Under the pieces are notes generated by a model. It was not told the DNA's origin, made no database searches, and saw nothing but the letters and a program-made list of their open reading frames with translations. A stretch of DNA of 64,000 bases, from assembly GCF_900109375.1 (NCBI RefSeq), contig NZ_FOAB01000002.1, positions 434,001-498,000 on the forward strand, given 5' to 3'. Of this stretch, positions 26,224 to 34,660 are shown piece by piece (the stretch's first letter is position 1; each line of letters opens with the position of its first letter). The translations under genes and the position numbers were made by a program. This DNA comes from Aquimarina amphilecti (GTDB lineage: Bacteria > Bacteroidota > Bacteroidia > Flavobacteriales > Flavobacteriaceae).

Positions 26224-26271
26224 TTTTACAGACCTTTATTTTATGCAAATCTATTAGATTTTATCTTATAA

Positions 26272-26772
26272 CTAAACCAAATTTTTTATTTGTATTTCAT
26301 TTCCGTTAAAGTTAAAATAATCTCCTATGGTTTTTCCTAATAGTAATTTTCCGATAGGAGTATTAGTAGCTATTGCAAAATAAGTTTTATTATTTACAAT
26401 GAGTTTTCCTGATGAAATACTTAAAAAATAATTCCCCAAAGAAGTCTCTACAATATTTCCTAATCGTATTACTTTAGAAGGTGAGTGTATGTCAATCTTA
26501 GCTAAAGTTTCCTGAAGTTTTTGAACCTCTGCCAACTGTACTCCTGCTTTTTCTCTTTCTAGTTGTAACATTGCTCTCCCGGTTTCATGTTTGTCACCAG
26601 CTGTACTTTTTGTTTCAGAATTAAGAGATTCCTGAATATTAGCAATCCTATTTTGAATACGGTTCATACGATCCTGTACAAATCGCTCGCAATGATCGTA
26701 TAGCTCTTCTTTAATATTTTTCAAAAAAATAGATTTAAATTCCAATATAGAATAAGTTCGATGATTGCACAA
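26272..26772 (-). CDS. GreA/GreB-like transcription elongation factor
   Basis: A 166-aa protein. An N-terminal coiled coil (about residues 20-95) carries at its tip AGDKHETGRAMLQ, where the Asp and Glu correspond to the acidic residues of the Gre tip (GDLSENAEY) that stimulate RNA cleavage in polymerase. The C-terminal domain ends like the FKBP-like Gre domain (ATNTPIGKLLLGKTIGDYF). It is shorter and more divergent than GreA. The ATG at 26772 precedes the usual family start (about KNIKEELYDHC); a TTG at 26724 is a plausible true start, and a -7-like TATATTGG lies between the two. Confidence 0.72.
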   Translation of the reverse strand: MCNHRTYSILEFKSIFLKNIKEELYDHCERFVQDRMNRIQNRIANIQESLNSETKSTAGDKHETGRAMLQLEREKAGVQLAEVQKLQETLAKIDIHSPSKVIRLGNIVETSLGNYFLSISSGKLIVNNKTYFAIATNTPIGKLLLGKTIGDYFNFNGNEIQIKNLV

Positions 26773-26849
26773 ATAAGAGTGCTAACTTAGACTGAGGGGT
26801 TATATACTATTGATTGGATTATTTTTTACTTAAATAGTAATTGTTGGAA

Positions 26850-27467
26850 TTAAATTTTGGGTAAGAAAACGTCTACGATACCTTCTAGATTGCCCATATT
26901 ACTATATCTAAAATCAATTATCCTGCAGTTTTCCGCAACTAATGCAATTTCGTCAATTAGGATTCTCGGATCGTCTTTAAAATAAATCTGTGTTTCTAAT
27001 GAGTGATGCCCTTTTGCAGAAATTTTATAATGAAAATGCCTTGCCCTATATCCATAAATACCGGGGCGTATTGTTTTTATTTTATAAGTTCCGGATGCAT
27101 CAGTAAAAATACATCCTGACAACGTTGTTTGCGAAGGGAAGTAAAAATTACCTTCATTATTATATGCACCTACATCATCTGCGTGCCAGATTTCGATTTT
27201 TGCATTTGGAACTATTTGTTTGTCTTTTGTGTAAATTCTTCCAGATATTATGGTAGGGATTCCAGGGAGATTTTTGGCATTTAGGTTTACAAATTTAAGG
27301 GGTTTAGAATAGTTTAGCGACTGATTTTTAGTTTGATTTGCTGAGTAATAGGGAGTTAATAAGTTGTTTTCTATCCCATTAGAGTGTTGTAATAAATTAT
27401 TATGTCTAGAACCGTTTTTCATGATAAAGAATTTTAAGGGATTTACTATAGAACAAATCACTGGCAT
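26850..27467 (-). CDS. Intradiol ring-cleavage dioxygenase-like protein
   Basis: A 205-aa protein (possibly starting at ATG 27422) with the intradiol dioxygenase beta-sandwich: GIPTIISGRIYTKDKQIVPNAKIEIWHAD, GAYNNEGNFYF, the PGIYGYRARHFHYKI region and TQIYFKDDP. The iron ligands expected as Tyr, Tyr, His-x-His can be placed in GAYNN, PGIYGY and RHFHY, but the segment between the second Tyr and the His pair is shorter than in protocatechuate 3,4-dioxygenase. No other aromatic-degradation gene is nearby, so it may act on a different substrate or not be an active catechol dioxygenase. Confidence 0.75.
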   Translation of the reverse strand: MPVICSIVNPLKFFIMKNGSRHNNLLQHSNGIENNLLTPYYSANQTKNQSLNYSKPLKFVNLNAKNLPGIPTIISGRIYTKDKQIVPNAKIEIWHADDVGAYNNEGNFYFPSQTTLSGCIFTDASGTYKIKTIRPGIYGYRARHFHYKISAKGHHSLETQIYFKDDPRILIDEIALVAENCRIIDFRYSNMGNLEGIVDVFLPKI

Positions 27468-27507
27468 TTTACCCTACCATAAAAAATGATCTTTTGGTAA
27501 AGGTTCT

Positions 27508-28182
27508 TTATTTGGAAATAGAAAAAGAGCCGTAATTACGCATTTGTAAGAGAATCCAGTTTTTTCTTTTTTTAATATAATTAGATGCTGGTTCTGCTAA
27601 ATATTTCCTTGGATTAGGAAGTATAGCTGCTATTTTTGCAGCTTCATCAGTATTTAAATTTTTGGAAGATTTGTTAAACCAGAATGTAGCTGCCGCTTCT
27701 GCTCCATAAATTTGATCTCCCATTTCGATACTGTTAAGATATACTTCGAGAATACGTTCTTTACTCCATAAGGTTTCTATTAAAAGAGTGAAATAACTTT
27801 CTAGTCCTTTACGTATCCAACTTCGTTTGGGCCATAAGAAAACGTTTTTTGCCGTTTGTTGGGAAATAGTACTAGCGCCTCTTAACCTCTTTCCTTCTTT
27901 GTGTTCTTTAATGGCTTTTTCGATAGCTTTAGTATCAAAACCATTATGTTCCAAAAAGCGCTGATCCTCACTACAGATAACTGCGAGTTGTAGGTTTTTA
28001 GAGATGTCTTTGAGGTCGACCCATTGATGTTCTGCAGAAATCTTGTTAGCAGATTGAGTATTCCTGATAACCATTAATGGAGTTACAGGAACATTGATCC
28101 ATTTATATATAAGAACCCATGTTACACTAAGAACTAAGAAGGTTAAAAAACCTTTGAAAATAAAACGAAAGATTTTTTTCAT
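27508..28182 (-). CDS. mtgA: Monofunctional peptidoglycan glycosyltransferase
   Basis: About 224 aa from ATG 28182 (an in-frame ATG at 28200 adds six residues). One N-terminal membrane helix (residues 8-25) is followed by the GT51 domain: ICSEDQRFLEHNGFD with the catalytic Glu, GASTISQQTAKNVF, RKGLESYFTLLIE, SKERILEVYLNSIEMG and YGAEAAATFWF. No transpeptidase domain is present, as expected for MtgA. It polymerises lipid II into glycan chains at the outer face of the cytoplasmic membrane. It is 18 bp after the FAD oxidoreductase gene and likely in one transcript. Confidence 0.93.
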   Translation of the reverse strand: MKKIFRFIFKGFLTFLVLSVTWVLIYKWINVPVTPLMVIRNTQSANKISAEHQWVDLKDISKNLQLAVICSEDQRFLEHNGFDTKAIEKAIKEHKEGKRLRGASTISQQTAKNVFLWPKRSWIRKGLESYFTLLIETLWSKERILEVYLNSIEMGDQIYGAEAAATFWFNKSSKNLNTDEAAKIAAILPNPRKYLAEPASNYIKKRKNWILLQMRNYGSFSISK

Positions 28183-28200
28183 AACTAATCTAAGATTCAC

Positions 28201-29313
28201 TTATAACAAATCTGCTAATTCCATACCAACCTGGCTTCCAATTGCTACACCCATGCCGCCAAGTCGAACTCCACAAAAAGTATTATTGGAAATTTGTTTG
28301 ACAATAGGTTTTTTTTGATTTCCAACACCCATAATACCACTCCAGCGATATTCTATTTCAAAAGGTGTATCCGGAATAATTGTCTGTTTTAAAATTTGTT
28401 CTAGTTTTTGTTGTACCAATTCAGTTTGATCTAGTTTTGTGGTTTCTTCGGCTTTAAAATCAAGGTTTCTTCCTCCTCCAAAAAGAATTCGATCATCAAT
28501 ATTCCTAAAATAGTAATATCCTTTGTCTAGATGAAATGTACCTTTAATATGTAATTTTTCAATTGGTTTGGTAATTAAAACCTGAGCTCTGGCTGGTTTT
28601 ACATCTTCAATACCTAAGTGCGACGCAAAACCATTAGTGGCTATTAGTACTTTATTAGTTGAGAACGTAAAATGGTTTGTTTTTATTTCTACAGAATTAA
28701 GATTATCAATAATATCCTCAACGGTGCAATTGTTTAATATTTTAATGCCAGAGGCTTCAACTTTCTTTAGTAAGGCATGCATCATCTTGCCTGTGTCAAG
28801 TTGTCCTTCAAATTGATTTACAATATAATGGGATTGAATGTTTTTGAAATTGAAAATATTTTCTTTTTTTAAAAATACTTTATCCTTAAAGACAGGTGCT
28901 AATAGGTTATTAATATCTGACATTTTAGAAATACATGTCTCATATAAGTTAAGGTCTGTTTTAGTGAAAAGTTCATAACCTCCATTAGGGATATAATCAA
29001 TAGTAGAGTCTCCTAGATTATTGCGTAGTAACCGAAGTCCTTTGCATCTTTTTTCAACTAGCTCTATAATCTCTTCTTCAGAATGTGTGCTAAGGTCATC
29101 TAAGATTTCTGACATACTCCCAAAACAAGCGAAACCTGCATTTTTAGTACTTGCTCCATTAGGAAAAACTCCTCGTTCTAATATAAGTATTTTAGCCTTT
29201 GGAAACTTTTCACGTATTCTGAGGGCACTATTAAGTCCAACAATACCACTTCCAACAATAGTAAAATCGATATTAGATAACCACGTTTTATATTCCCAAT
29301 AGCTATAATTCAT
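28201..29313 (-). CDS. FAD-dependent oxidoreductase (DAO family)
   Basis: A 370-aa cytosolic enzyme. The N-terminal FAD motif is TIVGSGIVGLNSALRI; NAGFACFGSM matches the DAO active-site region, and the C-terminal GVRLGGMGVAIGSQVG closes the FAD domain. The family oxidises D-amino acids, glycine, sarcosine or related amines; the substrate cannot be assigned. It is upstream of mtgA with 18 bp between them, a conserved pairing that does not by itself explain function. Confidence 0.85.
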   Translation of the reverse strand: MNYSYWEYKTWLSNIDFTIVGSGIVGLNSALRIREKFPKAKILILERGVFPNGASTKNAGFACFGSMSEILDDLSTHSEEEIIELVEKRCKGLRLLRNNLGDSTIDYIPNGGYELFTKTDLNLYETCISKMSDINNLLAPVFKDKVFLKKENIFNFKNIQSHYIVNQFEGQLDTGKMMHALLKKVEASGIKILNNCTVEDIIDNLNSVEIKTNHFTFSTNKVLIATNGFASHLGIEDVKPARAQVLITKPIEKLHIKGTFHLDKGYYYFRNIDDRILFGGGRNLDFKAEETTKLDQTELVQQKLEQILKQTIIPDTPFEIEYRWSGIMGVGNQKKPIVKQISNNTFCGVRLGGMGVAIGSQVGMELADLL

Positions 29314-29325
29314 TACAATAAATTC

Positions 29326-29352
29326 ATAAAAAAAGCCTCAATAATGAGGCTT
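29326..29352 (-). terminator. Terminator of the accB-accC unit
   Basis: AAGCCTCA pairs with TGAGGCTT (loop ATAA), followed on the minus strand by TTTTTTT. It lies 9 bp past the accC stop. Confidence 0.85.
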
Positions 29353-29361
29353 AAATGTTAG

Positions 29362-30714
29362 TTAGTTGTCTTTTGGTTCTTCCATCTCAAAATCCTCCAT
29401 AAACTTAGTAGTGTAATCTCCAGAAACATAATCTGGATGATCCATTAATTGTCTATGGAATGGGACGGTAGTTTTTATCCCCTCTACTACGAATTCATCA
29501 AGAGCTCTTTTCATTTTATTAATTGCTTCTTCACGAGTCTGAGCTGTAGTAATTAATTTAGCGATCATAGAATCATAATTGGGTGGTATAATATAGCCAC
29601 TATATACATGGGTATCTATACGTACTCCGTGACCACCTGGAAGATGTAAATTGGTTATCTTACCTGGTGAAGGACGAAAATCCTTATATGGATCTTCTGC
29701 ATTAATTCTACATTCTATCGAGTGTAATTGTGGGTAATAGTTTTTACCAGAGATTGGTACTCCAGCAGCAACAAGTATTTGTTCTCTAATTAAATCGTAA
29801 TCTACTACTTGTTCTGTGATTGGATGTTCCACTTGTATACGAGTATTCATCTCCATGAAGTAGAAATTACGATGTTTATCTACTAAGAACTCTACAGTTC
29901 CCGCTCCTTCGTATTTAATATATTCTGCTGCTTTAACTGCCGCTGCTCCCATTTCATCTCTTAGCTCATCTGTCATGAACGGAGAAGGAGTTTCTTCAGT
30001 TAACTTTTGGTGTCTTCGTTGCACAGAACAATCTCTTTCGGACAAGTGGCAAGCTCTACCATTGCTATCACCTACAACTTGGATTTCAATATGCCTTGGT
30101 TCCTCGATAAGTTTTTCCATATACATATCGTCATTGCCAAAGGCTGCTTTACTTTCTTGTCTAGCAGATTCCCAAGCATTTTGTAAATCTTCTTCTTTCC
30201 AAACTGCACGCATACCTTTACCACCACCACCAGCACTTGCTTTAAGCATTACTGGATAGCCTGTTTCTTTAGCAACTTTTATGCATGTTTCAAAATCAGG
30301 AATTACACCTTCACTTCCAGGAACACAAGGTACTCCTGCTTCAATCATAGTAGACTTAGCTGATGCTTTGTCTCCCATTCTGTCGATCATTTCTGCACTC
30401 GCACCAATAAACTTTATTTCGTGCTCTTCACAAATTTTAGAGAATTTAGCATTTTCTGATAAGAACCCATATCCTGGATGGATAGCATCCGCATTAGTAA
30501 TTTCTGCAGCCGCTATAATATTAGACATTTTTAGGTATGATTCGCTACTTGGTGCTGGTCCTATACATACAGCTTCATCAGCAAAACGAACATGTAAGCT
30601 TTCTGCGTCAGCAGTGGAGTATACTGCTACGGATTTTATACCCATTTCTTTACAGGTTCTGATTACACGCATTGCAATCTCACCTCTATTGGCTATTAGA
30701 ATTTTTTTAAACAT
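29362..30714 (-). CDS. accC: Biotin carboxylase subunit of acetyl-CoA carboxylase
   Basis: A 450-aa ATP-grasp enzyme: [16 protein letters not shown] at the N-terminus, ATP-binding loop [12 protein letters not shown], the carboxyphosphate site ([13 protein letters not shown]), and [14 protein letters not shown] with the catalytic Arg. It carboxylates the biotin on AccB with bicarbonate and ATP. It is downstream of accB (90 bp) and fabH, so the whole unit supplies malonyl-CoA for fatty acid initiation. Confidence 0.96.
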   Translation of the reverse strand: MFKKILIANRGEIAMRVIRTCKEMGIKSVAVYSTADAESLHVRFADEAVCIGPAPSSESYLKMSNIIAAAEITNADAIHPGYGFLSENAKFSKICEEHEIKFIGASAEMIDRMGDKASAKSTMIEAGVPCVPGSEGVIPDFETCIKVAKETGYPVMLKASAGGGGKGMRAVWKEEDLQNAWESARQESKAAFGNDDMYMEKLIEEPRHIEIQVVGDSNGRACHLSERDCSVQRRHQKLTEETPSPFMTDELRDEMGAAAVKAAEYIKYEGAGTVEFLVDKHRNFYFMEMNTRIQVEHPITEQVVDYDLIREQILVAAGVPISGKNYYPQLHSIECRINAEDPYKDFRPSPGKITNLHLPGGHGVRIDTHVYSGYIIPPNYDSMIAKLITTAQTREEAINKMKRALDEFVVEGIKTTVPFHRQLMDHPDYVSGDYTTKFMEDFEMEEPKDN

Positions 30715-30730
30715 AACGTTCTAAATTTAA

Positions 30731-30803
30731 AAATCTCAAATTCCATGTTCCAAATTCCATTCTATTGGATTTTGGGATTTGTCAATTGGAATTTTAAAAT
30801 TGG
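30731..30803. repeat. AATTCCA/TGGAATT-type intergenic repeat between accC and accB
   Basis: Short repeated words (CAAATTCCA, CCAAATTCCA, GGATTTTGGGATTT, TTGGAATTTT) fill the spacer and form an imperfect inverted repeat. This composition is typical of dispersed intergenic repeats in Bacteroidota. No gene or promoter is needed to explain it. Confidence 0.5.
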
Positions 30804-30804
30804 G

Positions 30805-31299
30805 TTATGATGGGTCTATTAAGAATAATGGTTGATCAAATTCTACTGGAGAATTATCATCAGTTAAAATTTTAACAATTTTACCTGAAACTTCACTTTC
30901 AATTTCATTGAAAAGTTTCATCGCTTCAATGATGCAAAGTACATCTCCTTCTTTAATAGTATCTCCAACTTCTACAAAAGTTGGTTTGTCTGGAGATGGT
31001 TTTCTATAAAGTGTACCTATGATAGGAGATTTTATAGTAATGTATTTAGAATTGTCCTCTTCCTTGGTCGCTGCTGGCGTATCTGCAGTTGCAACTGGAG
31101 AAGTAGTTTGTACTTGGGTAACAGGTTGCGCTGCTGGGACTGCACTACCTAAAGGTATCTGTTGTACAATTGTTGTTTCTTTGTTGTCTTCTGAAGTCGT
31201 TCTGATAGTAATTTTTACATCTTCCATCTCTAACTTCACTTCGCTAGCCCCAGATTTGGCCACGAATTTGATTAAATTCTGAATTTCTTTTAAATCCAT
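30805..31299 (-). CDS. accB: Biotin carboxyl carrier protein of acetyl-CoA carboxylase
   Basis: A 164-aa protein. The N-terminal helix (DLKEIQNLIKFVAKSG) is the AccC-binding part, residues about 45-85 are a Pro/Ala/Thr-rich linker, and the C-terminal biotinyl domain (about 86-164) carries the biotinylation site Lys128 in EAMKLF with the thumb-containing fold. It carries the carboxybiotin between AccC and the carboxyltransferase. Start at ATG 31299, 28 bp after fabH. Confidence 0.96.
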   Translation of the reverse strand: MDLKEIQNLIKFVAKSGASEVKLEMEDVKITIRTTSEDNKETTIVQQIPLGSAVPAAQPVTQVQTTSPVATADTPAATKEEDNSKYITIKSPIIGTLYRKPSPDKPTFVEVGDTIKEGDVLCIIEAMKLFNEIESEVSGKIVKILTDDNSPVEFDQPLFLIDPS

Positions 31300-31327
31300 A
31301 ATGTTGGGTATTGTGTGTTTTAGTTGT

Positions 31328-32323
31328 TTAGGAGTTATAGGCCCATTTTAAGAAAATAGATCCCCAAGTAAAGCCTCCACCGAATGAGGCAAATACTATA
31401 TTATCCCCTTTTTTGAGTTGTTTTTCGTAATCACTTAATAATAATGGTAATGTTGCTGAGGTCGTATTACCATATCTATGAATGTTCATTAGAACTTTCT
31501 TTTCATCTAGGTTCATTCTATTAGCAGTAGCATCAATAATACGTTTATTAGCTTGATGTGCAACAAGCCAATCTACGTCGTCGCCAGTAATATTATTACG
31601 TTCCATGATTTTAGTACTTGCATCTGCCATATTTGAAACAGCGTACTTAAAAACCGATTTACCATCTTGTTGTACAAAATGTTGTCTGTTTGCTACTGTT
31701 TCTTCTGTTGGAGGTAAAATAGATCCACCAGCTTCAATTTTTAAAAATTGACGACCAACACCATCTGTACGTAAATATTCATCCTGTAGTCCTAATCCTT
31801 CTTCATTAGGTTCGAAAAGTGCTGCGCCACCTCCATCACCAAAAATGATACAAGTTGTACGATCTGTATAATCAATAATTGAGGACATTTTATCAGCCCC
31901 AATTAATAGTACTTTCTTGTATCTTCCAGCTTCGATATAACTGGCAGCCGTAGACATTCCATATAAAAAACTAGAACAAGCGGCTTGCAAATCATATGAA
32001 AAAGCATTTACTGCTCCTATCTCTGAAGCGGCATATGCTGCTGTTGCTGCCACGGGAAGATCCGGAGTAGCTGTGGCAAATATTACCATATCAATCTCTT
32101 TGGGATCGAGATTTTTTTTAGCAATTAAATCTTCTGCTGCTTTTATACCTAAGAAAGAACTTCCTTTTCCTTCTTCTTTAAGAATTCTTCGTTCTTTAAT
32201 ACCAGTACGAGAGGTGATCCATTCATCGTTTGTATCGACCATGGTTGCTAATATATCATTAGATAACACATAGTCCGGCACATAAGCGCCTACAGCTGTG
32301 ATAGCGGCTGTGATTTTACTCAT
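31328..32323 (-). CDS. fabH: Beta-ketoacyl-ACP synthase III
   Basis: A 331-aa thiolase-fold enzyme with catalytic Cys116 (QAACSSFLYG), His in VAHQANKRI and Asn in RYGNTTSATLP. It starts fatty acid synthesis by condensing acetyl- or branched acyl-CoA with malonyl-ACP. The 5' region between rpmF and fabH is separated by a terminator and is strongly structured (32340-32414), so fabH probably has its own promoter and perhaps leader control. Confidence 0.96.
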   Translation of the reverse strand: MSKITAAITAVGAYVPDYVLSNDILATMVDTNDEWITSRTGIKERRILKEEGKGSSFLGIKAAEDLIAKKNLDPKEIDMVIFATATPDLPVAATAAYAASEIGAVNAFSYDLQAACSSFLYGMSTAASYIEAGRYKKVLLIGADKMSSIIDYTDRTTCIIFGDGGGAALFEPNEEGLGLQDEYLRTDGVGRQFLKIEAGGSILPPTEETVANRQHFVQQDGKSVFKYAVSNMADASTKIMERNNITGDDVDWLVAHQANKRIIDATANRMNLDEKKVLMNIHRYGNTTSATLPLLLSDYEKQLKKGDNIVFASFGGGFTWGSIFLKWAYNS

Positions 32324-32339
32324 ATCTTGATTTTAGTTT

Positions 32340-32414
32340 CATCTGAATCTTTTGTTTAGTTTCAGATGGAATTCGCTAATAACTCCCTTTTGCGCCTGCT
32401 TTTCAGGAATTAGC
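32340..32414 (-). promoter_or_regulatory. Structured 5' leader candidate of fabH
   Basis: Three helices lie in the fabH 5' region: 32375-32380 with 32409-32414 (GCTAAT/ATTAGC) enclosing 32395-32398 with 32404-32407 (CCTG/CAGG), and 32340-32347 with 32361-32368 (CATCTGAA/TTCAGATG). The last is 17 bp before the ATG and could gate ribosome access or bind a regulator as DNA. Confidence 0.4.
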
Positions 32415-32540
32415 ATCAATAAATTGCTTAGTTCATTTCGTTACTTATCATACAAAATGCATAAAAAGTGGTTGAAAATACTAAATTACATGCAAATATG
32501 GCGCAAAATAACTGGATTTTGACACATATTCAACTAAAAA

Positions 32541-32568
32541 CAAAAAAACTCTCACATTTGTGAGAGTT
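32541..32568 (-). terminator. Terminator of the yceD-rpmF unit
   Basis: A perfect 10-bp stem (AACTCTCACA 32547-32556 with TGTGAGAGTT 32559-32568) followed on the minus strand by TTTTTTTG. Confidence 0.85.
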
Positions 32569-32592
32569 CTTGTTAGAATTTTAACAGTATAC

Positions 32593-32790
32593 TTAAGCTA
32601 CTTCTTCTTCAGTATTGTCAATAATTACTTGACCACGGTAATATAATTTACCTTCGAACCAATGTGCTCTGTGGTATAAATGTGCTTCTCCAGTAGTTGG
32701 ATCTGTAGCAATTTGTGGTACAGTAGCTTTATAATGTGTTCTTCTCTTATCTCTTCTTGTTTTGGAGATTTTTCTCTTAGGATGTGCCAT
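32593..32790 (-). CDS. rpmF: 50S ribosomal protein L32
   Basis: A 65-aa basic protein with the invariant start [16 protein letters not shown]. The Cys pairs of zinc-binding L32 forms are absent, so this is the zinc-independent version. It is 10 bp behind the DUF177 gene, the usual yceD-rpmF pair, and is followed by a strong terminator. Confidence 0.96.
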   Translation of the reverse strand: MAHPKRKISKTRRDKRRTHYKATVPQIATDPTTGEAHLYHRAHWFEGKLYYRGQVIIDNTEEEVA

Positions 32791-32800
32791 TGCTTAGCTA

Positions 32801-33340
32801 TTATTTATCGTTTAATAAGTTTTTTAATTTGTTCCAACGAGGATCAATTTCCTCGTTATTATTTTCTAATGTTTCCTCTTTTGGGCTTAGTTCGTCTAAT
32901 TTTTCTAGTATATCAGATTCTAATGTTCCATCTTCGACACCAGGATGAACTCGTTTAGAAGGAACTCCTAAAACAATAAGTTCATAAATATATTGCTGAA
33001 CGTTGATTTCATATTCTCCATAAGGAATAATAAGAATCTCTTCATTCTCGTTGTTGTACTCTTCTCCAAACTTAATTACTAAAAAGAATTCATTCTCAAT
33101 AGGTAAGTCAAAAGGTTCGTTGGTGACATCACAATTTACATTTATGGTACCATTAGCCACAAATTTAAGTTCGAGCATTGTTGTTTTTTTATTAAACTCC
33201 AAGTCAACTTTTATTGCAGATGCATTAAATTCATCATACTCAAAATGTTCGAAGAACGTATTGCCAATTTGATACTCAAACTTGTGTAATCCTTGCTTCA
33301 GTCCAACAAAAGGGATATTAAACTCTTTTAGTGGTTTCAT
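32801..33340 (-). CDS. DUF177 (YceD) family protein
   Basis: About 179 aa from ATG 33340 (MKPLKEFNIPFVGLKQG). An upstream in-frame start at 33397 is rejected because a TATCTTTG promoter element (33386-33393) lies between the two. The family features are NVNCDVTNEPFDLPIE in the middle and the acidic C-terminus DPRWNKLKNLL that is shared by YceD proteins before rpmF. In plants and bacteria this family is linked to 23S rRNA and L32 maturation or balance; the biochemical role is not settled. It has lost most zinc-type Cys, keeping one. Confidence 0.9.
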   Translation of the reverse strand: MKPLKEFNIPFVGLKQGLHKFEYQIGNTFFEHFEYDEFNASAIKVDLEFNKKTTMLELKFVANGTINVNCDVTNEPFDLPIENEFFLVIKFGEEYNNENEEILIIPYGEYEINVQQYIYELIVLGVPSKRVHPGVEDGTLESDILEKLDELSPKEETLENNNEEIDPRWNKLKNLLNDK

Positions 33341-33385
33341 TTCATCATCAGTTTCGAGTCTCTGCCAATTCGGCAAAGGCGGGTG

Positions 33386-33393
33386 CAAAGATA
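33386..33393 (-). promoter_or_regulatory. -7 element of the yceD-rpmF promoter
   Basis: On the minus strand this reads TATCTTTG, a perfect TAnnTTTG, 45 bp before the preferred ATG. A small hairpin (TGCC-GAATT-GGCA) follows in the predicted leader. Confidence 0.6.
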
Positions 33394-33507
33394 ACAAAAA
33401 ATCGTTATGAATGCATTTTTGTAAATAAAATTATATCAGAAAGTTAGTCCTTAATTAGGTTTTAGGTTAAAGATGTACGATAATTAAGGTTTTCTGATCT
33501 ATAATTC

Positions 33508-34575
33508 TTATTCTTTATTTCCTTTAAATTGAGGTTTACGAGGTTGTTTTTTTAATGGGTTCTTAGTCAAGTGACTATATTCTTGTCTGTTTTTGAAAAT
33601 TTTCAAAGAAGCAAAAACAGCTTCTTTGAAAGATCCATTATCGGCTTTATTTTTTCCTGCAATTTCAAAAGCAGTACCATGGTCTGGGGAAGTACGTACC
33701 TTATTTAATCCAGCAGTGTAATTAACTCCTTTTCCGAATGATAAGGTTTTAAAAGGAATTAGCCCTTGATCATGATAAGAAGCTACAATTGCATCAAATG
33801 CTTTATAGCTATCTGAACCAAAAAAGCTATCTGCTGCATATGGTCCATAAACTAACTTGCCAGATTCATTAATTTTTTTGATAGTAGGTTTTAATACTTC
33901 TTCATCTTCTTTACCAATTACACCATTATCTCCGCTATGTGGATTGATTCCTAGAATAGCTATTTTTGGTTTGCTGATCCCAAAATCTTGTTTTAGTGTA
34001 GTGTAAATGGTATTTATTTTTTGTTCAATTAGTTTTGGTGTTATAGAATCGGCGATATCTTTAACAGCTACATGATCCGTAAGTAAACCTATTTTTAATG
34101 TATCTGTGATCATAAACATTAAACTGTTTCCTTCTAACTCCTGATCTAAATAATCTGTGTGTCCTGGAAAATTAAAATCCTCAGATTGTATACTATGTTT
34201 GTTAATCGGTGCGGTCACAAGTACATCTATCTCATTGTTTTTTAAAGATGTAGTAGCAGCTTTTAGAGATTTTATTGCGTAAGCTCCAATTTTTTCATCT
34301 TCTTGTCCAAAATTAATATCGACTCCTTCTTTCCAGACATTAAGGACATTTATTTTACCGTCCACAATTTGAGAGACTTTATCAATACCGTGAAGATTTA
34401 CATTAAGATTGTATTTCTTTTTTAGAAAAGAAAGAATCTTAACAGACGCAAAAATTATGGGAGTACAGAAATCTAACATTCGGGGATCTTCAAAAGTTTT
34501 GAGAGCTACTTCGCTTCCTATACCATTTAGATCACCTATAGATATGCCTAGTCTTATTTTTTCTTCTTTCTTCAT
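33508..34575 (-). CDS. pdxA: 4-hydroxythreonine-4-phosphate dehydrogenase
   Basis: A 355-aa enzyme with the PdxA metal-site residues in GHTDYLDQE, LTDHVAVKDI, NPHSGDNG, and SYHDQGLIPFKTLSFGKGVN followed by RTSPDHGTAF. It oxidises 4-phosphohydroxy-L-threonine in DXP-dependent pyridoxal phosphate synthesis. The C-terminus has an extra basic tail of about 20 residues (KKQPRKPQFKG). It is divergent from ribE across 85 bp. Confidence 0.95.
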   Translation of the reverse strand: MKKEEKIRLGISIGDLNGIGSEVALKTFEDPRMLDFCTPIIFASVKILSFLKKKYNLNVNLHGIDKVSQIVDGKINVLNVWKEGVDINFGQEDEKIGAYAIKSLKAATTSLKNNEIDVLVTAPINKHSIQSEDFNFPGHTDYLDQELEGNSLMFMITDTLKIGLLTDHVAVKDIADSITPKLIEQKINTIYTTLKQDFGISKPKIAILGINPHSGDNGVIGKEDEEVLKPTIKKINESGKLVYGPYAADSFFGSDSYKAFDAIVASYHDQGLIPFKTLSFGKGVNYTAGLNKVRTSPDHGTAFEIAGKNKADNGSFKEAVFASLKIFKNRQEYSHLTKNPLKKQPRKPQFKGNKE

Positions 34576-34593
34576 TATAACCTACTTTATAAG

Positions 34594-34601
34594 TATTTTT
34601 G
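34594..34601 (+). promoter_or_regulatory. -7 element upstream of ribE
   Basis: TATTTTTG matches TAnnTTTG and is 59 bp before the ribE ATG, inside the divergent pdxA/ribE spacer. On the other strand TAAATTTG (34642-34635) could serve pdxA. Confidence 0.35.
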
Positions 34602-34660
34602 AAATCTAAAAACAGATCACAAATTTTAAGGTCACAAATTTAACTAAATAATTCGCATTT

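Noticed and set aside
30281-30724. 147-codon plus-strand frame antisense to accC
   Set aside because: Shadow of a strongly conserved coding region; composition follows the accC codon pattern.
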